Shown here one piece after another: positions 12,657 to 17,548 of a DNA stretch of 17,548 nt. A program made the position numbers and the translations under genes. Within the stretch, counting starts at the first letter, position 1. Each line of letters opens with the position of its first letter. The stretch is taken from NCBI GenBank assembly GCA_964557715.1, contig CAZLAP010000028.1, positions 1-17,548 on the forward strand. The letters are read 5' to 3'. Under the pieces are notes generated by a model that was given only the letters and a program-made list of their open reading frames with translations, was not told the DNA's origin and searched no databases. The stretch is from CAZLAP01 sp964557715 (lineage in GTDB: Bacteria > Patescibacteriota > Minisyncoccia > Minisyncoccales > RBG-13-42-11).

Positions 12657-12878
12657 ATGATAAAAGAATTTAGAAAAAAAACAAAAGAGGAAATTCAGAA
12701 GATTTTGACAGACAATCGGGAAAAATTAAAACAATTGCGCTTTGATTTGGCAGCCGGAAAAGTTAAAAATGTCAGAGAAGTGCGCGAAATCAAAAAAAAT
12801 ATTGCCAGAATATTAACCATAATAAAAAGAAGCGATGAAGACAAATCTTCATCTCGCTCCGCAAAACTTGCCAAATAA
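12657..12878 (+). CDS. rpmC: 50S ribosomal protein uL29
   Basis: L29 is a small helical hairpin beside L23 at the tunnel exit. From the ATG at 12657 it has 73 residues: IKEFRKKTKEEIQKIL, then LRFDLAAGKVKNVREVREIKKNIARILTIIK, matching the family through residue ~58. The last 15 residues (SDEDKSSSRSAKLAK) are extra and are encoded largely by a GATGAAGA/TCTTCATC palindrome at 12834-12853. The open frame extends upstream to ATGs at 12606 and 12585, adding 17 or 24 residues through another palindrome, but these additions do not resemble L29. rpsQ follows after 4 bp. Confidence 0.93.
   Translation: MIKEFRKKTKEEIQKILTDNREKLKQLRFDLAAGKVKNVREVREIKKNIARILTIIKRSDEDKSSSRSAKLAK
12834..12853. repeat. Mini-palindrome, GATGAAGA / TCTTCATC, in the rpmC 3' end
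   Basis: Arms GATGAAGA (12834-12841) and TCTTCATC (12846-12853) flank a CAAA loop. It encodes part of the extra C-terminal tail of L29. Its ATG (12835) is in frame with rpsQ, 48 bp upstream of the chosen rpsQ start. Confidence 0.85.
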
Positions 12879-12882
12879 TTAT

Positions 12883-13116
12883 ATGCCAAAAAAGAAATTA
12901 ACCGGAACAATTATTTCAGATAAAATGCAAAAAACCGTTGTGGTCAAAATTGAACGGATTAAAGAGCATGCCAAATACAAAAAAAGGCTGAAAATGCACA
13001 AAAATTATAAAGCTCATGACGAAAAAGGTGAGGGCAAGATAGGAGACAAGGTTATTATTGAAGAATGCAGGCCGATCAGCAAAGAGAAGAAATGGAGAGT
13101 AATAAAGAAAATATAA
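12883..13116 (+). CDS. rpsQ: 30S ribosomal protein uS17
   Basis: This 77-residue primary rRNA-binding OB-fold protein of the 30S body shows KKLTGTIISDKMQKTVVVKIE, then KYKKRLKMHKNYKAHDE, IGDKVIIEECRPIS and KKWRVIKKI, the full family pattern. The open frame begins at an ATG at 12835 inside rpmC, but the extra 16 residues (MKTNLHLAPQNLPNNY) are not S17-like. The ATG at 12883, 4 bp after rpmC, gives the usual length. rplN follows after 26 bp. Confidence 0.95.
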   Translation: MPKKKLTGTIISDKMQKTVVVKIERIKEHAKYKKRLKMHKNYKAHDEKGEGKIGDKVIIEECRPISKEKKWRVIKKI

Positions 13117-13142
13117 AATTAGAAATTAAAAATTCAGTTATT

Positions 13143-13514
13143 ATGGTTCAACCAAAAACAATGTTAAAAGTTATAGATAATACCGGAGCAAAAATGATCC
13201 AGTGTTTCCATGTTTTGGGCGGCACCAGAAAACGGTTTGCTCAAATCGGCGATGTTATTGTGGCTGCTGTTAAGGACGCTGAACCGAGGAGAATTGTTAA
13301 AAAACACGATGTAGTCAGGGCGGTTATAGTGCGGCAAAAGAAAAATTTCCGCAGGCAAGACGGCACTTATATCAAATTTGACGACAACGCGGCAGTTATT
13401 CTGGAAGGGAAGACCAAGGATCCGAAAGGCGGGAGAATTATTGGTCCGTTACCGAGGGAGATAAAGGAAAAAGGTTTTGACAAGATAGCCAATTTAGCTT
13501 CAGAGATAATATAG
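13143..13514 (+). CDS. rplN: 50S ribosomal protein uL14
   Basis: L14 sits at the subunit interface and is the docking site of RsfS. From the ATG at 13143 it has 123 residues, the standard length, starting MVQPKTMLKVIDNTGAK and continuing with AQIGDVIVAAVKDA, VVRAVIVRQKK, RQDGTYIKFDDNAAVIL and GRIIGPLPREI. An in-frame ATG at 13065 lies inside rpsQ and would add 26 non-homologous residues, so it is rejected. rplX begins 1 bp after the stop. Confidence 0.97.
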   Translation: MVQPKTMLKVIDNTGAKMIQCFHVLGGTRKRFAQIGDVIVAAVKDAEPRRIVKKHDVVRAVIVRQKKNFRRQDGTYIKFDDNAAVILEGKTKDPKGGRIIGPLPREIKEKGFDKIANLASEII

Positions 13515-13515
13515 T

Positions 13516-13821
13516 ATGCGTATAAAAAAAGGCGATACAGTTTTAATAATTTCCGGAAAAGACAGGGAAAAAAGCGGCAAGATTTTGCAGGTTTTTCCAA
13601 AAGAAAACAGAATAATGGTGGAAGGGATTAATTTAAGAAAAAAACATCGCAAGCCGAAAAGATCAGGAGAAAAAGGCCAAATTGTCACTCTGCCCGGGCT
13701 TATTTCTGCTTCTAATGCAAAATTAATTTGTTCCAAATGCGGCAAGGCGACAAGGGTTGGCTATAAAATTGCTGAAGGAAAAAAATACAGAATATGCAAA
13801 AAATGCGGAGGAGAAATATGA
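13516..13821 (+). CDS. rplX: 50S ribosomal protein uL24, zinc-ribbon form
   Basis: This 101-residue assembly-initiator protein near the tunnel exit has an N-terminal KOW motif (IKKGDTVLIISGKDREKSGKI), the IVEGINLRKKH-type segment (here MVEGINLRKKH) and a C-terminal pair of CxxC motifs (C72/C75 and C94/C97) that should bind zinc. The gene starts 1 bp after rplN and ends in TGA. A 39-bp AT-rich gap separates it from rplE. Confidence 0.96.
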   Translation: MRIKKGDTVLIISGKDREKSGKILQVFPKENRIMVEGINLRKKHRKPKRSGEKGQIVTLPGLISASNAKLICSKCGKATRVGYKIAEGKKYRICKKCGGEI

Positions 13822-13860
13822 TAATTTCTAAAGTTTAAATTTTAAAAGATTAAGTTTTTT

Positions 13861-14427
13861 ATGATAAGATTAATGGAAAAATATAAAAAAGAAGCAATAC
13901 CGGTCATGATGAAGAAATTTGGCTATAAAAATAAAATGGCTGTGCCCAAAATAGAAAAAGTGACGCTAAACACCGGTTATGGCAGGGCAATAATCAGTAA
14001 AGCTGGAGGGAAGAGCGACGAGCAGAAAAAGATTGCGGATTTTATTTTAGAGGAGCTTAGTTTAATTTCCGGCCAAAAGGCAATAAAAACATGCGCTAAA
14101 AAAGCCATTTCAAGCTTTAAAATTCGCCAAGGCATGCCAATCGGCGCTAAAGTAAATTTAAGAGGCGGGAAAATGACAGATTTTTTGGAAAGGCTTATTC
14201 ATCTTACTTTGCCGCGAACAAGAGATTTTAAAGGAATTTCTCCCAAGTCAGTTGACGGGCAGGGCAATTTAACTCTTGCCATTAAAGAACATATAGCCTT
14301 TCCGGAAGTTCTGCCGGAAAAGGCAAGAAACATCTTTGGTTTGGAAATAACAATAGTAACAAGCGCAAAAAGCAAAGAAGAAGGGTTGGAATTGTTAAAA
14401 TTGCTCGGATTTCCGATTAAAAAATAA
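13861..14427 (+). CDS. rplE: 50S ribosomal protein uL5
   Basis: L5 binds 5S rRNA with L18 in the central protuberance and contacts P-site tRNA. The 188-residue product is close to the usual 179. It opens with MIRLMEKYKKEAIPVMMKKFGYKNKMAVPKIEK-type sequence, continues with LISGQKAIKTCAKKAISSFKIRQGMPIG, VNLRGGKMTDFLERLI and LPRTRDFKGI, and ends VTSAKSKEEGLELLKLLGFP. The first ATG fits the family start best; the one at 13873 would trim four residues. The small rpsN follows after 15 bp. Confidence 0.97.
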   Translation: MIRLMEKYKKEAIPVMMKKFGYKNKMAVPKIEKVTLNTGYGRAIISKAGGKSDEQKKIADFILEELSLISGQKAIKTCAKKAISSFKIRQGMPIGAKVNLRGGKMTDFLERLIHLTLPRTRDFKGISPKSVDGQGNLTLAIKEHIAFPEVLPEKARNIFGLEITIVTSAKSKEEGLELLKLLGFPIKK

Positions 14428-14442
14428 TTTTATACCAAACAG

Positions 14443-14628
14443 ATGGCTAAAAAATCCCAAATAGCAAAATCGCAGAAAAAGCCCAAATATAAAAGCCGGG
14501 TAGTCAGGCGCTGTTTTAAATGCGGCAGAAAAAGAGGTTATATGAGAAAATTCGGACTTTGCCGGATATGTTTTCGCGAGCTTGCCAACCAAGGTCTTAT
14601 CCCCGGCGTTAAGAAATCATCATGGTAA
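14443..14628 (+). CDS. rpsN: 30S ribosomal protein uS14, zinc type (S14Z)
   Basis: This 61-residue protein is the short zinc-binding form of S14 (RpsZ) rather than the ~100-residue zinc-free form. Four cysteines are at C24, C27, C40 and C43 in RRCFKCGRKRGYMRKFGLCRICFRELA, and the end GLIPGVKKSSW is diagnostic. It helps finish the 30S head. It lies 15 bp after rplE and 10 bp before rpsH. Confidence 0.97.
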   Translation: MAKKSQIAKSQKKPKYKSRVVRRCFKCGRKRGYMRKFGLCRICFRELANQGLIPGVKKSSW

Positions 14629-14638
14629 AAATTCAATT

Positions 14639-15028
14639 ATGTATCCATTAGCCGATATGTTAAATAAAATAAAAAACGCTCAGGCTGTTGCCCATTTAAC
14701 GACAGAGGTGCCTTTTTCTAATTTAAAATATGAAGTTGCCAAAATTTTAGAAAAAAACGGCTTTATTGAAAAAGCTGAAAAAAAGGGCAGGAAAGCGAAA
14801 AAAACCATTGAAATTGTTTTAAAATACAATGATAAAACTCCGGCAATATCGGGTTTAAAAATTATTTCTAAACCGGGCAGAAGAGTTTATCTTGATTCAA
14901 GCCGGATAAAAAAAATTAAAGATGGTTATGGAATGGCAATTATTTCTGCTTCCAAAGGAGGGATAATTACCGACAAGGAAGCAAGAAAGCAAAAAGTCGG
15001 AGGAGAAATAATCTGCGAAATTTGGTAA
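14639..15028 (+). CDS. rpsH: 30S ribosomal protein uS8
   Basis: S8 is a primary 16S rRNA-binding protein and in E. coli represses the spc operon. From the ATG at 14639 it has 129 residues, starting MYPLADMLNKIKNAQ like other S8s. It continues with VPFSNLKYEVAKILEKNGFI, LKIISKPGRRVYLDSSRI and YGMAIISASKGGIITDKEARKQKVGGEIIC. An in-frame ATG at 14582 overlaps rpsN and adds 19 unrelated residues, so it is rejected. rplF starts 10 bp after the stop. Confidence 0.97.
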   Translation: MYPLADMLNKIKNAQAVAHLTTEVPFSNLKYEVAKILEKNGFIEKAEKKGRKAKKTIEIVLKYNDKTPAISGLKIISKPGRRVYLDSSRIKKIKDGYGMAIISASKGGIITDKEARKQKVGGEIICEIW

Positions 15029-15038
15029 ATTTTAATTT

Positions 15039-15590
15039 ATGTCACGCGTAGGCAAAAAACCTATTTTAATACCGGATAATGTGGAAGTTAAAATTGAAGG
15101 AAACAAGGTTGAGATTAAAGGCACTAAAGGTGAAAATTCAAGAGAATTCAGGCCTGAAATTAAAATTGAAAAAAAAGACGGAAGAATTTTAGTTTTTCCC
15201 CAACCAGGAAAAGAAAAGTTGAAAGAAACAAAGGCTTTGTGGGGTTTAACCAGAATGCTGATTGCCAATATGGTGGAAGGGATTACTGCTGGTTTTGAGA
15301 AAAAATTGGAAATAGAAGGAATCGGTTACAAGGGAGAAGTTTCCGGGAATGAATTGATTCTTTATGTGGGTTTCAGCCATCCGGTAAAATTGAAAATTCC
15401 CGAAGGCATAAAAGTTTCTTTGGAAAAAAACATTATTACTGTTTCCGGAATTGACAAGCAAGAAGTAGGGCAATTTTCTTCAATCATAAGAAAAACAAGG
15501 CCGGCAGAACCTTATAAAGGAAAAGGGATTAAATATGCCGGAGAAAAAATCAGAAGAAAAGTGGGTAAAAAAATAGTAACTGCCAAATAA
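15039..15590 (+). CDS. rplF: 50S ribosomal protein uL6
   Basis: This 183-residue protein has two similar domains and sits near the factor-binding site. The start MSRVGKKPILIPDNVEVKI, the KGTKGE turn, WGLTRMLIANMVEGITAGFEKKLEI, GIGYKGEVSGNELILYVGFSHPV and the RKTRPAEPYKGKGIKYAGEKIRRKVGK end are canonical. Length is standard. The neighbours are rpsH (10 bp) and rplR (4 bp). Confidence 0.97.
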   Translation: MSRVGKKPILIPDNVEVKIEGNKVEIKGTKGENSREFRPEIKIEKKDGRILVFPQPGKEKLKETKALWGLTRMLIANMVEGITAGFEKKLEIEGIGYKGEVSGNELILYVGFSHPVKLKIPEGIKVSLEKNIITVSGIDKQEVGQFSSIIRKTRPAEPYKGKGIKYAGEKIRRKVGKKIVTAK

Positions 15591-15594
15591 TCCG

Positions 15595-15948
15595 ATGGAT
15601 GTTAAAATAAAACAGCAAAAGCGGCTTAAACGCCATAAAAGAATCAGGGCAAAAATTATTGGAACCGCTGACAGGCCGAGACTTTGCGTTTTCAGGTCGG
15701 CAAGGCATATTTACGCTCAGCTTGTTAATGATCAAAGCGGCAAAACAATTGCAGCTGTCGGCGATTTTGAGTTTAAAAAAAACCAAGGGAAAAAATCAGA
15801 CAAAGCCAGAGAAGTGGGCAAGCTAATTGCCAAAAAAGCAAAGAATTTAAAAGTTGAAAAGGTTATTTTTGACAAAGGAAGCTTCAAATACCATGGCAGG
15901 GTTAAAGCCGTGGCAGACGGCGCGAGAGAAGAAGGTTTAAAATTTTAA
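15595..15948 (+). CDS. rplR: 50S ribosomal protein uL18
   Basis: L18 binds 5S rRNA with L5. The 117-residue product is typical: KRHKRIRAKIIGTADRPRLCVFRSARHIYAQLVND, then AREVGKLIAKKAKNLKVEKVIFDKG, and FKYHGRVKAVADGAREEGLKF at the end. It starts 4 bp after rplF and ends 1 bp before rpsE, so translation is probably coupled on both sides. Confidence 0.97.
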   Translation: MDVKIKQQKRLKRHKRIRAKIIGTADRPRLCVFRSARHIYAQLVNDQSGKTIAAVGDFEFKKNQGKKSDKAREVGKLIAKKAKNLKVEKVIFDKGSFKYHGRVKAVADGAREEGLKF

Positions 15949-15949
15949 T

Positions 15950-16432
15950 ATGGCAATACAAAGACGAGAAAACAAATTAATAAGAGAAAGATTTGAGAAA
16001 AAAGACGAATTTGAGTCAAAATTATTAGATTTGGCGAGGGTAACGCGAGTTACGGCAGGCGGAAAGCGGCTTAGGTTCCGGGCAGTGGTTGTTGTTGGAA
16101 ACAGGCAGGGAAAAGTTGGAGTCGGCGTATCAAAGGGTTTGGACGTGGCTCAAGCCATAGAAAAAGCCACCAGGATGGCTAAAAAAAATTTAATCACTGT
16201 TTCTTTGGCGAAAGATACCATTCTTCATGAAGTTTACGCTAAATTCGGAGCGGCTAAAATTATTTTAAAGCCGCAAAAAAAGGGAAGAGGATTGGTGGCT
16301 GGCGGCGTAGTCAGGATTATTTGCACTTTGGCCGGAATTAAGAACGTTTCCTCCAAGATTTTAGGCAGAACCGGGAACAAGCTTAACAATGCTCAAGCCG
16401 CGATAATAGCTTTAAAGAAGCTGAAAAACTAA
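15950..16432 (+). CDS. rpsE: 30S ribosomal protein uS5
   Basis: S5 contributes to decoding accuracy and to the mRNA entry channel. The 160-residue product has the double-stranded-RNA-binding domain (RVTRVTAGGKRLRFRAVVVVGNRQGKVGVGV) and the second domain with TILHEVYAKFGAAKIILKP, VAGGVVRIICTLAGIKNVSSKILG and the NAQAAIIALKKL end. It starts 1 bp after rplR. Only 8 bp separate it from rplO, so the rpmD gene (L30) usually found here is absent. Confidence 0.97.
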   Translation: MAIQRRENKLIRERFEKKDEFESKLLDLARVTRVTAGGKRLRFRAVVVVGNRQGKVGVGVSKGLDVAQAIEKATRMAKKNLITVSLAKDTILHEVYAKFGAAKIILKPQKKGRGLVAGGVVRIICTLAGIKNVSSKILGRTGNKLNNAQAAIIALKKLKN

Positions 16433-16440
16433 TAATATTT

Positions 16441-16893
16441 ATGCAATTGCACGAATTAAAAAAAATCAATAAACTGAAAAGAAGAAAGAAAATCGGCAGG
16501 GGAGGCAAAAAGGGAACTTATTCCGGCAAAGGCATGAAAGGGCAGAGATCTCGCGCAGGGAGAAAATTTCAGCCGATAATCAGGGAATTAATAAAGAAAT
16601 ATCCGAAAAAAAGAGGATATAGAAACCGGCCGGGAGCTAAAAGCCGAAAAATAAAAACCGTAATTTTAAATTTGGAGATTTTAGAAAAAAAGTTTAATTC
16701 CGGAGAAAATGTTAACATTGAGACTCTTCTTGATAAAGGATTAGTCCAAAAAAAATCGGGAAAAGCGCCAAAGGTTAAAATTTTGTCAAAAGGAAAAATA
16801 AGCAAAAAATTAACAATTAGCGGTTGCCGTGTTTCAGAAAGCGCGAAAAAAGAAATAGAAAAAGCAGACGGTGCGGTGAAGCTTAAATCTTAA
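16441..16893 (+). CDS. rplO: 50S ribosomal protein uL15
   Basis: L15 is a late-assembly protein with an extended N-terminal arm deep in 23S rRNA. The 150-residue product shows LHELKKINKLKRRKKIGRGGKKGTYSGKGMKGQRSRAG-type sequence at the start, RGYRNRPG in the middle, and KVKILSKGKISKKLTISGCRVSESAKKEIEKADG near the end. Length is normal. The family core is intact although L30 is absent next door. A 49-bp AT-rich gap leads to secY. Confidence 0.97.
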   Translation: MQLHELKKINKLKRRKKIGRGGKKGTYSGKGMKGQRSRAGRKFQPIIRELIKKYPKKRGYRNRPGAKSRKIKTVILNLEILEKKFNSGENVNIETLLDKGLVQKKSGKAPKVKILSKGKISKKLTISGCRVSESAKKEIEKADGAVKLKS

Positions 16894-16942
16894 AATTTAA
16901 AAAGAAAAAGTTTCCGCGACTTGAAATTAAAAATTATTCAAT

Positions 16943-17548
16943 ATGTGGTTGGAGAAAATCATTCAAATATTTAAAATTTCCGAATTAAGAAACAAGGTTA
17001 TTTTCGTTCTTGGCATTTTCGCTATTTTTAGACTGATGGCCAATATTCCGGTGCCGAGCATATCAGCCGAAAAAATGCGGGAATTTTTTGAAGCTAATCA
17101 GCTTTTCGGACTTTTGAATTTATTTACTGGCGGAGCTTTAGACAATCTTTCAATTGTTATGCTGGGCCTTGGTCCGTATATTACCGCAGTTATTATTATG
17201 CAGCTGCTGACAATGATTTTTCCAGCCTTAAACAGGTTGTACAAAGAAGAAGGAGAGCAGGGAAGGAAAAAATTCAACCAATACGGAAGAATTTTGACAA
17301 TTCCCTTCGGGCTTCTCCAAAGCTTTGCTATGCTCAACCTTTTTCAGCGCCAAGGAATAATTGAACCGCTTTCTCTCAGCCTAACGGCAACTTCAATCTT
17401 AACCATTACTGCCGGAACGGTTTTTTTAATGTGGCTGGGAGAATTAATTTCAGAAAAAGGTATCGGCAACGGCGTATCGTTATTGATTTTTGCCGGAATT
17501 GTTGCCGATGTGCCCAATAATGTCAGGCAATTAGCCTTAACTTGGGAT
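16943..17548 (+). CDS. secY: Protein translocase subunit SecY, N-terminal 202 residues (3' end outside window)
   Basis: The frame from the ATG at 16943 stays open to the window end, giving 202 of about 430 residues. It is the channel subunit of the Sec translocon in the cytoplasmic membrane. Visible parts are the first membrane segment (VIFVLGIFAIFRLMANIPVPSI), the plug-region and second helix (LFTGGALDNLSIVMLGLGPYITAVIIMQLLT), the loop EEGEQGRKKFNQYGRILT, and GELISEKGIGNGVSLLIFAGIV. All match SecY at the expected positions. It follows rplO by 49 bp without a Shine-Dalgarno, in the usual spc-cluster position; adk or map would be expected next. Confidence 0.96.
   Translation, partial: MWLEKIIQIFKISELRNKVIFVLGIFAIFRLMANIPVPSISAEKMREFFEANQLFGLLNLFTGGALDNLSIVMLGLGPYITAVIIMQLLTMIFPALNRLYKEEGEQGRKKFNQYGRILTIPFGLLQSFAMLNLFQRQGIIEPLSLSLTATSILTITAGTVFLMWLGELISEKGIGNGVSLLIFAGIVADVPNNVRQLALTWD

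Noticed and set aside
13065..13142. Longer N terminus for L14
   Set aside because: It would overlap rpsQ and adds 26 residues unlike L14; MVQPKTMLKV at 13143 is the standard start.

Overview
The window is a low-GC, gene-dense bacterial segment that reads best as a Candidate Phyla Radiation / Patescibacteria (Parcubacteria-like) genome. The str, S10 and spc ribosomal-protein clusters are nearly fused into one block. The L30 gene (rpmD) is missing from its usual place between rpsE and rplO. S14 and L28 are short zinc-ribbon forms, several ribosomal proteins carry lysine-rich tails, and start codons almost never have a Shine-Dalgarno sequence. TGA is used as a normal stop (M50 protease, fusA, rplX), which argues against the recoded Gracilibacteria/Absconditabacteria. 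The assignment is inference from these traits; no 16S gene is present.

Layout. 1-1615: the 3' end of a ComEC-type metallo-beta-lactamase gene, then an adenylate-kinase-like gene. 1615-2173: an unusual non-coding island. It holds a 47-bp perfect palindrome, a 23-bp direct repeat, a consensus promoter driving a structured RNA with 6S-RNA-like architecture, a bidirectional terminator, and convergent to these an rpmB-tRNA-Pro(GGG) unit on the minus strand. 2252-2863: an M50 (site-2) membrane protease, divergent from rpmB across a very short promoter region. 2921-7659: rpsL, rpsG, fusA and tuf. 7668-16893: rpsJ, rplC, rplD, rplW, rplB, rpsS, rplV, rpsC, rplP, rpmC, rpsQ, rplN, rplX, rplE, rpsN (zinc type), rpsH, rplF, rplR, rpsE and rplO, nearly all 1-40 bp apart. 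16943 to the end: the first 202 codons of secY.

The coding content is translation (both subunits, EF-G, EF-Tu) plus the start of the Sec translocon. Longer gaps hold the regulation: 269 bp before fusA, 271 bp before tuf (duplicated fusA tail, consensus promoter and two hairpins), and 148 bp before rplC (terminator-like hairpin). The most notable non-textbook signals are: (a) four copies of a small palindrome, GATGAAG-loop-CTTCATC-like, at ribosomal gene edges and inside rplC, three of which carry an ATG in frame with the downstream gene; (b) a tRNA-Pro with perfect stems but a non-canonical elbow; (c) the 6S-like RNA; (d) an exact 57-bp duplication of the fusA 3' end. I see no defence system, CRISPR array, transposase or biosynthetic cluster.
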